64,000 nt of DNA from Arenibacter sp040216555 (GTDB lineage Bacteria; Bacteroidota; Bacteroidia; Flavobacteriales; Flavobacteriaceae): assembly GCA_040216555.1 (NCBI GenBank), contig JAVJOW010000009.1:186001-250000 (forward strand), read 5' to 3'. Shown piece by piece: positions 54,228-62,749 of this stretch. The notes below the pieces were generated by a model, which saw nothing but the letters and a program-made list of their open reading frames with translations, was not told where the DNA came from and ran no database searches. The translations under genes and the position numbers were made by a program. The stretch's first letter is position 1. Each line of letters begins with the position of its first letter.

Positions 54228-56642
54228 ATGGAATCAATAATTATTTACTTGCCAATAATTATGGCATTGGTAGGTCTTGCTTTTATGGCTGTTAAAAGGT
54301 CTTGGGTATTAAAACAAAATGCTGGAGACGGTAAAATGAAAGAAATTTCAGATTATATCTATGAAGGGGCCTTGGCTTTTCTTAAAGCAGAATATAAATT
54401 ATTGACGATCTTCGTTATAGGGGCCAGTGTTGCATTGGCCGCAATTTCTTTTATAGTACCTACTACCCATATTCTTATTGTAGTAGCTTTTATTTTCGGC
54501 GCATTCTTTTCTGCATTGGCAGGTAACATGGGTATGAAGATTGCCACCAAGACAAATGTTAGAACCACGCAGGCTGCACGTACCAGTTTGCCACAGGCGT
54601 TAAAGGTGTCTTTTGGAGGCGGTACTGTAATGGGGCTTGGTGTTGCAGGTCTGGCGGTATTGGGTCTGACTACGGCCTTTATTCTGTTATTTCAATTTTT
54701 TATGAACGGTGCATGGACAACTACCGAGGACATGACCATTGTCCTTGAGACATTGGCCGGTTTTTCCCTTGGTGCTGAATCCATTGCCTTGTTTGCAAGA
54801 GTTGGTGGAGGTATCTATACTAAGGCAGCAGATGTTGGGGCGGATTTGGTCGGAAAGGTAGAGGCAGGTATTCCTGAAGATGATCCCCGTAACCCGGCCA
54901 CAATTGCCGACAACGTAGGAGATAATGTGGGTGATGTTGCAGGTATGGGAGCCGATTTATTTGGATCATATGTAGCTACCGTTTTGGCGGCCATGGTTCT
55001 TGGAAATTATGTTATTAAGGATATGGGCGGTGCCATTCAGGATGCCTTTGGTGGGATAGGTCCAATTTTATTGCCCATGGCCATAGCCGGTTTCGGAATA
55101 ATATTTTCCATTATTGGTACTATGTTGGTGAAAATAAAAAACAACGAGGCTAAGGAAAAAGAAGTACAAGGTGCTTTGAATATAGGAAACTGGGTTTCTA
55201 TTGTATTGACCCTAATTGCTTGTTTTGCTTTGGTAAAGTACATGTTGCCTGAAACTATGCAAATGGAGTTTTTTGGTGAAGGTTTAAAGGATATTTCATC
55301 CATAAGAGTATTTTATGCCACGGTTATAGGTTTGGTCGTTGGAGGGGTTATCTCCTCGGTGACCGAATATTATACTGGTCTGGGAACAAAGCCGGTATTG
55401 GCCATTGTTCAAAAATCCAGTACTGGTGCAGGAACCAATGTAATTGCCGGATTGGCAACAGGGATGATCTCTACCTTTCCAACGGTTCTTTTGTTCGCCG
55501 CTGCAATCTGGTCTTCCTATGCCTTTGCCGGTTTTTATGGGGTGGCATTGGCCGCTTCCGCAATGATGGCAACAACAGCTATGCAGTTGGCTATTGATGC
55601 GTTCGGGCCTATTTCCGATAACGCAGGGGGTATTGCAGAAATGAGTGAGCAGGATCCTATTGTAAGGGAGCGTACCGATATTTTGGATTCCGTAGGGAAT
55701 ACAACGGCAGCCACAGGAAAAGGATTTGCGATTGCCTCTGCGGCATTGACTTCTTTGGCCTTATTTGCAGCTTATGTAACTTTTACAGGGATCGACGGAA
55801 TTAACATTTTTAAGGCCCCGGTATTGGCCATGCTTTTTGTTGGTGGAATGGTTCCGGTTGTTTTTTCTGCCTTGGCCATGAATTCAGTCGGTAAAGCCGC
55901 TATGGATATGGTTTATGAAGTGCGTAGACAATTCAAGGAAATTCCAGGTATTATGGAAGGAACAGGAAAGCCCGATTATGCAAAGTGTGTGGATATTTCT
56001 ACAAAGGCTGCCCTTCGTGAAATGATGTTGCCAGGGATACTGACCATTGGATTTCCTATTGCTATTGTACTTTTAGGGAAATTGGTGTATGGAAGTGATA
56101 ATCAATTGATCGCTGAAATGTTGGGAGGTTATATGGCCGGTGTTACCGTTTCCGGGGTGCTTTGGGCCATTTTCCAAAACAATGCCGGTGGTGCTTGGGA
56201 TAACGCTAAAAAATCTTTTGAGGCAGGTGTCGAAATTAATGGTGAAATGACCTACAAGGGGTCAGATGCCCACAAAGCGGCAGTAACAGGGGATACCGTA
56301 GGCGATCCTTTTAAGGATACTTCCGGACCTTCAATGAATATACTTATAAAACTTACCTGTTTAATTGGATTGGTGATCGCCCCAATATTGGGTGGACATC
56401 TGGAAACAGGAGTTGCAGAGCAAGAAGTGCAGATTGAAATGAATGTGGAATCCGCAGATTTTGCACAGGCTGTAATAACTTTTAGCACTACGGTGAATGG
56501 TGAAACCACCACGGAGGAAAAAACCTTCAATGGAACCAAGGCAGAAGTAAAAGCCCAATTGGAAGCATTTGAAAAGACTACTCAAGTATCGGATAAAAAT
56601 GATAAAAAAGTGACTATTGAGAAAATAGATATTAAAAAGTAA
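54228..56642 (+). CDS. hppA: Membrane-bound ion-pumping pyrophosphatase
   Basis: 804 residues with about 16 membrane helices. Catalytic motifs: DVGADLVGKVEAGIPEDDPR and NVGDNVGDVAGMGADLFGS from about residue 204. At about 489, GNTTAATGKG carries Ala instead of Lys, marking the K+-dependent class (Na+ and/or H+ pumping). The last 80 or so residues, after the final helix (VIAPILGGHLETG), form an extra soluble tail (VQIEMNVESADFAQAVITF ... KKVTIEKIDIKK), not part of the core pump. It couples pyrophosphate hydrolysis to ion gradients; next to ppa it competes for the same substrate. Confidence 0.96.
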   Translation: MESIIIYLPIIMALVGLAFMAVKRSWVLKQNAGDGKMKEISDYIYEGALAFLKAEYKLLTIFVIGASVALAAISFIVPTTHILIVVAFIFGAFFSALAGNMGMKIATKTNVRTTQAARTSLPQALKVSFGGGTVMGLGVAGLAVLGLTTAFILLFQFFMNGAWTTTEDMTIVLETLAGFSLGAESIALFARVGGGIYTKAADVGADLVGKVEAGIPEDDPRNPATIADNVGDNVGDVAGMGADLFGSYVATVLAAMVLGNYVIKDMGGAIQDAFGGIGPILLPMAIAGFGIIFSIIGTMLVKIKNNEAKEKEVQGALNIGNWVSIVLTLIACFALVKYMLPETMQMEFFGEGLKDISSIRVFYATVIGLVVGGVISSVTEYYTGLGTKPVLAIVQKSSTGAGTNVIAGLATGMISTFPTVLLFAAAIWSSYAFAGFYGVALAASAMMATTAMQLAIDAFGPISDNAGGIAEMSEQDPIVRERTDILDSVGNTTAATGKGFAIASAALTSLALFAAYVTFTGIDGINIFKAPVLAMLFVGGMVPVVFSALAMNSVGKAAMDMVYEVRRQFKEIPGIMEGTGKPDYAKCVDISTKAALREMMLPGILTIGFPIAIVLLGKLVYGSDNQLIAEMLGGYMAGVTVSGVLWAIFQNNAGGAWDNAKKSFEAGVEINGEMTYKGSDAHKAAVTGDTVGDPFKDTSGPSMNILIKLTCLIGLVIAPILGGHLETGVAEQEVQIEMNVESADFAQAVITFSTTVNGETTTEEKTFNGTKAEVKAQLEAFEKTTQVSDKNDKKVTIEKIDIKK

Positions 56643-56672
56643 GTTGCAAAACTTATATTTTGGCATTATATT

Positions 56673-56699
56673 AAAAACCCCGTTTAAACGGGGTTTTTA
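56673..56699 (+). terminator. Terminator after hppA
   Basis: A palindromic stem of about 12 bp (AAAAACCCCGTT/AACGGGGTTTTT) with a minimal loop and T5 tail. Confidence 0.92.
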
Positions 56700-56728
56700 C
56701 TTTTTAAGTTGTCAATACTTAACGGCAA

Positions 56729-57994
56729 ATGGATTATCACGATTTAACTACATTGGGCATTGCCTTCGGATTAGGTCTTTTGGTTGGTCTTCAGCGTGAA
56801 AAGGCCAATAGTGAACTGGCGGGGGTAAGGACCTTTACCCTGATTGCAATTTTAGGGGTTTTGGCGGGGTTCTTAAGTAGGGATTATCAAAATCCTTTTA
56901 TTTTGCCTGTTCTCGGTATTGCCCTAACTTCACTTCTAGTGGCCGCCAATTTTATAAAGATAAAGGTATTTACTAATCCGGACGTTGGGCAGACAACGGA
57001 GGTGGCAGCTTTAATGATGTTTGCTATTGGTGCTTACTTGGTGATGGGGGATAGGGTGTTGGGCATTATAATAGGGGTGTCTATGTCAGTACTTCTGTAT
57101 GTAAAGGAAAGGCTTCATGGTTTTATAAATAGACTACAGGAAAAGGATCTTTCAGCTATTATGACTTTTGCGGGAATTTCATTGGTAGTGCTGCCCATTC
57201 TGCCCAATAAAACCTATGGGCCTTACAATGTGCTTAATCCCCAAAACATTTGGTTAATGATTACGCTTATAGTAGGGCTGAGTGTCTTAGGGTATTTTAT
57301 ATATAAGTTTGTCGGAAAAAAGTTGGGGATTATTTCCAATGGTGTTTTGGGGGGATTGATCAGCAGTACGGCGACTACGGTCAGTTATGCCCGTAAAACA
57401 GTGGGTACGGCTTCTATAAGCAAAATGGCGGCCTTTGTAATCACTGTGGCTTCTGCAATTTCCTTGGTAAGGATAATGGTAGAGGTCGGGGTGGTAATAC
57501 CGGAAAAATTACCTGTAATTCTACTGCCCTTAATGGTAGAATTTGTGGTCATAGCGCTTATTTGTCTGGGTATGTTCTATAGTATAAATAAGGATTCCAA
57601 GGATGATACAATGCCGGAACCGGATAATCCCGCCGATTTTAAAAGTGCGTTGGTGTTTGGCCTGCTTTACGGGGCCATATTATTGGCCGTAGCATTTGCC
57701 AATGCGGAGTTTGGAGATGATGCCCTCTATTTAGTAGCTATAATAAGCGGATTAACAGATGTGGATGCTATTACCCTATCTCTGTCGCAACTGATCAAAA
57801 GTGATGCCTTAAACGCTGCTACCGGTTGGAAACTTATTCTGTTGGCCAGCTTGTCTAATTTGGTCTTTAAGGGGGTTATGGCTGGAATTCTGGGCACTAA
57901 ACAGTTGGCGAAATGGATTGCGCTTTCCTTTGGGATAGCTATAACTGTAGGTATATTTTTAATATGGCTATGGCCTGCTTCCTGGCATTTTTGA
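56729..57994 (+). CDS. MgtC/SapB-like plus DUF4010 membrane protein
   Basis: 421 residues, about eleven helices. MgtC-like N-terminal domain: GLGLLVGLQREKANSELAGVRTFTLIAILGVLAGFL. The rest (from about 175) is the DUF4010 domain with VLGGLISSTATTVSYARKT and LTDVDAITLSLSQ. Family of unknown transport role, possibly linked to Mg2+. The start follows the hppA terminator by 30 bases. Confidence 0.88.
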   Translation: MDYHDLTTLGIAFGLGLLVGLQREKANSELAGVRTFTLIAILGVLAGFLSRDYQNPFILPVLGIALTSLLVAANFIKIKVFTNPDVGQTTEVAALMMFAIGAYLVMGDRVLGIIIGVSMSVLLYVKERLHGFINRLQEKDLSAIMTFAGISLVVLPILPNKTYGPYNVLNPQNIWLMITLIVGLSVLGYFIYKFVGKKLGIISNGVLGGLISSTATTVSYARKTVGTASISKMAAFVITVASAISLVRIMVEVGVVIPEKLPVILLPLMVEFVVIALICLGMFYSINKDSKDDTMPEPDNPADFKSALVFGLLYGAILLAVAFANAEFGDDALYLVAIISGLTDVDAITLSLSQLIKSDALNAATGWKLILLASLSNLVFKGVMAGILGTKQLAKWIALSFGIAITVGIFLIWLWPASWHF

Positions 57995-58092
57995 CGAAGG
58001 TGGTTTCGTAAAATTGTGATCAAAGGTTTTTAGCAGTAATAAAGTAAGAACTAATGCAGGTGTATTTTTTCTATTGCCTATAAGGTTTCTTA

Positions 58093-58107
58093 GGTTCAAA
58101 GTTCAAA
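58093..58107. repeat. Degenerate TTCAAAG heptad pair at the end of the kinase gene
   Basis: GGTTCAAAGTTCAAA, two heptad units related to the TTCAAGG tandem at 26399. The stop codon of the leftward deoxynucleoside kinase gene (58103-58105) lies within it. Confidence 0.55.
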
Positions 58108-58717
58108 AAAGGCCATTGATCTCGGCGTCAATTTTATTGATGACCAAGCCCAAATCTTCCGGTTCGTCCACAAAATTTAATTTGTCTACATCAATGACCA
58201 AGAGATTGCCTTTTTCATAGCTTTGCGCCCAGGCTTCATAGCGTTCGTTCAATCGGCTTAAATAGTCGATAGAAATGCTATTTTCATATTCACGTCCGCG
58301 CTTGTGGATTTGATTCACCAAATTTGGGATGGAACTTCTTAAGTAAATTAATAGATCTGGAGGTTGTACCAAAGATTCCATTAATTCGAATAGACTGGTG
58401 TAATTGCTAAAATCCCTATTGGTCATTAAACCCATGGCATGGAGGTTAGGGGCGAAAATGTGGGCATCCTCGTAGATGGTCCTGTCTTGAATAGTGTCTT
58501 TGCCACCCTGCCTTATTTGTAAAATTTGTCTGTACCTATTGTTTAAAAAGTATATCTGGAGATTAAAGCTCCATCTTTCCATTTGATTGTAAAAGTCGTC
58601 CAAATAGGGGTTGTCAACCACATCTTCAAATTGGGCCTCCCATTGGTAGTGCTTGGATAGTAATCTTGTCAAGGTTGTTTTGCCAGCCCCAATATTTCCT
58701 GCAACGGCGATATGCAT
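58103..58717 (-). CDS. Deoxynucleoside kinase
   Basis: 204 residues from ATG 58717. P-loop GNIGAGKTT near the start, the DRT variant of the DRS motif in QDRTIYEDAHIFA, and a lid with RGREYE. Phosphorylates deoxynucleosides for salvage; deoxyadenosine/deoxyguanosine kinases of this length share QDRTIYED. Substrate preference cannot be assigned. The 3' end is contained in a short repeat. Confidence 0.9.
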   Translation of the reverse strand: MHIAVAGNIGAGKTTLTRLLSKHYQWEAQFEDVVDNPYLDDFYNQMERWSFNLQIYFLNNRYRQILQIRQGGKDTIQDRTIYEDAHIFAPNLHAMGLMTNRDFSNYTSLFELMESLVQPPDLLIYLRSSIPNLVNQIHKRGREYENSISIDYLSRLNERYEAWAQSYEKGNLLVIDVDKLNFVDEPEDLGLVINKIDAEINGLF

Positions 58718-58913
58718 AGGTTTGTAATTATGGTTAGTGTTTTTGCACTTGTAATAAAGAGGTACAATATACAAGATATAGAGTGCATGTTAAAATCTTT
58801 GGAAGAATATCCGATAAAAAACTTATAGGCAAGGATATTTGTATTTTTTATGGATTTTGGATTAAACCAAATCAAATAGTTCTAGTCTTAAGCTTGATAT
58901 AAAATGTAAAATA

Positions 58914-59762
58914 ATGAAAAGTTTCCAATTTTTATTTTTGATGCTATTGGCATCCCATTTCGGAATTTATGCCCAGGATTTTCAAGGAGAGGCCACTTAT
59001 TTTAGTAAGACTACTGTTAATATGGATTTTGGCGGAAGGCAAATACCGGAGGATAGAAAGAAGGAAATAATGCAAAGGATGAAGGACGCCAATGAACGGA
59101 CCTATATTTTAACCTTTGACAAATCCACATCAATCTATAAGGAGGAGGAAAGATTGGAGCAGCCTGGCAACCAAAGGGGCGGTGGGCGATTTGGAATGAT
59201 GAGCGGAGCCGGAGGTGATTATTACAAAGATGTGAGGGATGGTAGATATTTAGTTAAAAATGAACTTTTCGGAAAGATTTTTTTGGTAGATGATAAATTG
59301 CCCACCTTGGAATGGAAACTCGGAGGAGAATCCAAACAGATTGGAAATTACACGGCCTTTAAGGCTACTGCAACCAAAATTATTAAGAGGCCTAACATGC
59401 GGGCAATCTTTCGTAGGGGAGGGGACAACGATGAAAATAAGGAGGAGGAATTTATAGAAAAGGAAATTGAGATAACCGCTTGGTATGCTCCAGATGTTCC
59501 AGTAAATCAAGGTCCAGGAGAGTATTGGGGACTTCCGGGACTTATTTTGGAGGTCAAGGATGATATTACGGTTATACTTTGTACAAAATTGGTGCTCAAC
59601 CCAACTGAAAAGAAAGAGATAAAGGCTCCAAATAAGGGCAAGACGGTTACCCAAGAGGAATATGATAAAATTTCCAAGGATAAGATGGCAGAAATGAGGG
59701 AGAATTTCCGTCGTGGTGGCGGAGGTGGAGGAAATAGAGGCGGTGGCGGCGGCAGACCATAA
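58914..59762 (+). CDS. GLPGLI family secreted protein
   Basis: 282 residues. Signal peptide (cut near YAQ21). The GLPGLI motif appears as YWGLPGLILEV at about 202-212. Unusual features: an internal Gly-rich piece (NQRGGGRFGMMSGAGGDYY, about 86-104) and a very Gly-rich C-terminal tail (about 265-282; RGGGGGGNRGGGGGRP). It precedes an outer-membrane barrel gene by 54 bases; these families are commonly paired in Bacteroidota, which suggests the protein passes cargo to, or acts with, the barrel. Confidence 0.9.
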   Translation: MKSFQFLFLMLLASHFGIYAQDFQGEATYFSKTTVNMDFGGRQIPEDRKKEIMQRMKDANERTYILTFDKSTSIYKEEERLEQPGNQRGGGRFGMMSGAGGDYYKDVRDGRYLVKNELFGKIFLVDDKLPTLEWKLGGESKQIGNYTAFKATATKIIKRPNMRAIFRRGGDNDENKEEEFIEKEIEITAWYAPDVPVNQGPGEYWGLPGLILEVKDDITVILCTKLVLNPTEKKEIKAPNKGKTVTQEEYDKISKDKMAEMRENFRRGGGGGGNRGGGGGRP

Positions 59763-59816
59763 TTTTAACTGCTTTTTGTCATAATCAATCATTTAGGTTT
59801 TTTAATTTGTTTATAG

Positions 59817-62504
59817 ATGTACAATAAGAACGTTTATTCTGTACTGGTAGCTATTTTTGCCTTTACTACTGTTTTTGGTCAAGAAATTACCCTTACGGGA
59901 ATAGTTAAGGATTCCACCGGAGTGGGGGTCGATATGGCAAATGTCATCGCCATAAATACAGAGACCAAAGCCTTGGAATCTTACGGTATTACAAACCATA
60001 GTGGACTCTATAAATTAAATTTAAAAGCGGGTTCAAATTTTAACGTTCGCGTAAGTTATTTGGGTTTTAAAACGGAAGAATTCTCTTTTACTGCACCTAC
60101 GGCCGATGTAAATAAGGACATTGTTCTTTATGAGCAGACCAATCAATTGGACGAGGTTGAGGTTACCTATGAGATGCCTATTTCAGTAAAGGGAGATACC
60201 ATAGTATATGATACGGATTCCTTTGTTACGGGGACGGAAAAGAAGCTTAAGGATGTGCTTGCCAATTTGCCCGGTGTAGAAATAAATGATGATGGGCAAA
60301 TAGAGGTGGAAGGAAAAAAAGTCACCAAAGTAATGGTAGAGGGGAAGGATTTTTTCGACGGGGACTCCAAGTTGGCGGCAGATAATATTCCAGCCAATGC
60401 ATTGGATAAGATAGAGGTGTTGAGAAACTTTAACGAAGTAACCCAAATGAAAGGCCTTACCAATGATACGGATAATGTAGCGCTCAATATTAAGTTGAAG
60501 CAAGGGAAAAAGAGATTTTGGTTTGGGGAAATAACGGCTGGCTATGGAACCAATGATAGTTATCTGGCACATCCTAAACTCTTTTTTTACAGCCCTGATT
60601 ATAGTATCAATATTATTACCGATCTCAATAATATTGGGGAAGCTCCCTTTAATAGAAGGGATTACCAGAGTTTTACCGGCGGATTTAGAAATCTGGGCAG
60701 CTCAAGTGGAAGTTCTATAGATATTGGTGGGGATGGCTTGGGACTTTCCAGCCTTCAGAACAATAGGGCCAAAAACATAGACACCAAGTTTGCTGCTGTG
60801 AATTTTAGTTATTCTCCAAAAGAAAATTGGGATTTGAGCGGATTTGGTATTTATTCCTATACCGGAACCTTAATGGAAAACCAAACGAGAAGGGTTTATA
60901 TCTCCTCTAACGAAACGGAGGATGCCACTACCTCAACAGATCAAACCGCTCATCTTGGGTTGGCGAAATTTAGTTCCATGTACAAGCCCAATGAGAGATT
61001 CCAATTTGATTACGACATACTTTTGAAACGGTCGGACGATGATGAAATTCAGAATGTATTATCAGTTTCGACGATTACGGATGAAATTACGGAAACGAAG
61101 AAACAAAAGCCTGTTTCCGTAAACCAAAATGCCAATATTTATTATACTTCTTTAAATTCAAAAAATATTATTGCTTTTGAGGCACAGCATATTTACCAGG
61201 ACGAAGATCCATTTTATAATGCCATAAGGGATAATTTTGCTTTTATCGATATTTTTCCGGTAGATGAGGATCAGAGTGTTTATAACCTTAATCAAGGTAA
61301 AAATACAATAACCAATAAAGTGGATGCGAAGTTGGATTATTATTGGGTTACGGGCCAAAAAAGTAATTTAAACTTTACGCTGGGTACAACACAGAGTCAT
61401 CAGAATTTCAATTCCGATATTTTTCAAATATTGGATGGAGGAGCGCCATTGAATTTTATAGAAAGCGAATTTAACAACGATGTAACCTATAATGTTTCGG
61501 ATCTGTACTTAGGTTTTCATTATAAGGTAATCGCTGGGATTTTCACCTTTAACCCCGGTGTTACCTTACATCAATACGGTACTAAAAATAATCAGCTAGG
61601 GACTACTGTTGAGGATAATTTAACAGCCTTGTTTCCAGATCTGTACATTAATGCGCAACTTAAAAAATCGGAAAATATTCGGTTCAATTACAGGGTATCA
61701 AGATCTTTCACGGATGTCAATAATTTTGCAGAGGCCTATGTACTCAATAACTATAATTCCGTTTATTCCGGGAACAGGGATTTGGAGAGTGCTTTGAACC
61801 ATAACCTATCATTGAACTTCTTCAGCTTTAATATGTTCAATTTCACGAATATTTTTGGAAATATTGCCTATACAAAACGAATAGACGCGCTTAAAAGTTC
61901 TTCGGAGATTATTGGAATAAATAGGACAGGCACCACCATAAATTCAAATTTAGAAGATGAATCCTTAAGTGCCAATGGTAGGTATCAGCGGACTTTTGGA
62001 AAAATAAAGGCTTCTTTGGGAGCAAATGTTTCTTGGTCTGCCACCAACAATATTATTGACCTTCAGCCAAGAAGATCGGAATCCTTTACCCAGAATTACA
62101 CTTCCTCACTGGCTACCAATTTTAGGAATGCCCCCAATTTGGAGGTGGGTTACAGATATACGGTAAATAACTATGATAATGGAGGTAGGACTTCTACCTT
62201 TTATACAAACCAGCCCTATGCCAAATTTGACGCTAACTTTCTAAAAAGTTTCATTTTTACCTTGGACTACGATTACTATAAGTATATGGACAAAGAAAAT
62301 ACCATCGACAATACTTATAGTTTTTTGGAAGGTAACCTCAGTTACCAAAAAAAGGATAGTCCATGGGAATTTGGGATAAAGGGGACCAACCTACTTGGAA
62401 CGGATACCTTGAATAGGGATAGCACCAACGAATTGTATTTTACGACCTCATCTTATTTTATACAGCCCAGGTATATCTTGTTTACCGTTAAATACGATTT
62501 ATAG
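59817..62504 (+). CDS. TonB-dependent-receptor-like outer-membrane protein
   Basis: 895 residues. Signal peptide, one carboxypeptidase regulatory-like domain (about 25-100: TLTGIVKDSTGVGVDMANVIA), a plug-like region (VSVKGDTIVYDTDSFVTGTEKKLKDVLANLPGVEI), then a barrel ending in an alternating hydrophobic strand (PRYILFTVKYDL). No TonB box is identifiable. The family is outer_membrane_beta-barrel protein of the CarboxypepD_reg-linked kind, for import of an unknown substrate. Partner of the GLPGLI gene. Confidence 0.88.
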   Translation: MYNKNVYSVLVAIFAFTTVFGQEITLTGIVKDSTGVGVDMANVIAINTETKALESYGITNHSGLYKLNLKAGSNFNVRVSYLGFKTEEFSFTAPTADVNKDIVLYEQTNQLDEVEVTYEMPISVKGDTIVYDTDSFVTGTEKKLKDVLANLPGVEINDDGQIEVEGKKVTKVMVEGKDFFDGDSKLAADNIPANALDKIEVLRNFNEVTQMKGLTNDTDNVALNIKLKQGKKRFWFGEITAGYGTNDSYLAHPKLFFYSPDYSINIITDLNNIGEAPFNRRDYQSFTGGFRNLGSSSGSSIDIGGDGLGLSSLQNNRAKNIDTKFAAVNFSYSPKENWDLSGFGIYSYTGTLMENQTRRVYISSNETEDATTSTDQTAHLGLAKFSSMYKPNERFQFDYDILLKRSDDDEIQNVLSVSTITDEITETKKQKPVSVNQNANIYYTSLNSKNIIAFEAQHIYQDEDPFYNAIRDNFAFIDIFPVDEDQSVYNLNQGKNTITNKVDAKLDYYWVTGQKSNLNFTLGTTQSHQNFNSDIFQILDGGAPLNFIESEFNNDVTYNVSDLYLGFHYKVIAGIFTFNPGVTLHQYGTKNNQLGTTVEDNLTALFPDLYINAQLKKSENIRFNYRVSRSFTDVNNFAEAYVLNNYNSVYSGNRDLESALNHNLSLNFFSFNMFNFTNIFGNIAYTKRIDALKSSSEIIGINRTGTTINSNLEDESLSANGRYQRTFGKIKASLGANVSWSATNNIIDLQPRRSESFTQNYTSSLATNFRNAPNLEVGYRYTVNNYDNGGRTSTFYTNQPYAKFDANFLKSFIFTLDYDYYKYMDKENTIDNTYSFLEGNLSYQKKDSPWEFGIKGTNLLGTDTLNRDSTNELYFTTSSYFIQPRYILFTVKYDL

Positions 62505-62564
62505 TTTTTTAGGGTCAATTTTAAAATTGTTGTTAAACATTTTTAGTTACGTCAAGAATTCTTG

Positions 62565-62572
62565 TACTTTTG
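62565..62572 (+). promoter_or_regulatory. -7 promoter element for metK
   Basis: TACTTTTG matches TAnnTTTG. It puts transcription start near 62577-62580, just before the riboswitch aptamer at 62589. A palindrome (CAAGAATTCTTG, 62553-62564) abuts it and may bind a regulator. Confidence 0.55.
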
Positions 62573-62588
62573 TACGCGAAAAAATATC

Positions 62589-62660
62589 GAGGAAGGATTT
62601 GACTGATTGCAACCTCATGTGCTGAATTAGTTTCGGCATAACTAAATGCTAAAGCAGTTT
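62589..62660 (+). ncRNA. SAM-II riboswitch aptamer (metK leader)
   Basis: An H-type pseudoknot matching SAM-II. P1: GAGG (62589-62592) with CCTC (62613-62616). Loop 1: GATTTGACTGATTGCA (62596-62611) aligns with the family's GAUUUAACCGUAUUGCA. P2 is made by GACTG (62601-62605) with CAGTT (62655-62659) and GCA (62609-62611) with TGC (62647-62649). The 3' core ATGCTAAAG matches the family's conserved GCUAAA. The stretch between P1 and the core is longer than usual and folds a 6-bp hairpin (TTAGTT 62627-62632/AACTAA 62640-62645). SAM binding is inferred from the alignment and from the gene controlled, S-adenosylmethionine synthetase. Confidence 0.78.
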
Positions 62661-62710
62661 AAGTTGTTCTGTTCCATTGGAACTGTAACATCCACTCTTC
62701 TCTAGTGTTC

Positions 62711-62749
62711 TTGGTCAAATCCCTATTAATTTTTATTTAGAAAGGATTT
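62711..62749 (+). promoter_or_regulatory. Translational expression platform of the metK riboswitch
   Basis: GTCAAATCC (62714-62722) pairs perfectly for 9 bp (12 bp with two wobbles) with the aptamer loop GGATTTGAC (62595-62603), which would break the SAM-binding pseudoknot. AAATCC (62717-62722) also pairs with GGATTT (62744-62749) immediately before the metK AUG, which would hide the start region. The 8-mer AAGGATTT is identical in the aptamer (62593-62600) and at the start (62742-62749). The model: SAM-free, anti-element holds the aptamer and metK is translated; SAM-bound, it blocks the start. Confidence 0.6.

Noticed and set aside
59250..59792. 180-codon leftward frame opposite the GLPGLI gene
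   Set aside because: Antisense of the GGx repeats gives Ser/Thr/Ala-rich sequence typical of a shadow frame.
62589..62660. SAM-I riboswitch before metK
   Set aside because: GCAACC followed by GTGCTGAATT superficially resembles SAM-I core pieces, but the other SAM-I junction sequences are missing and the SAM-II alignment is stronger.
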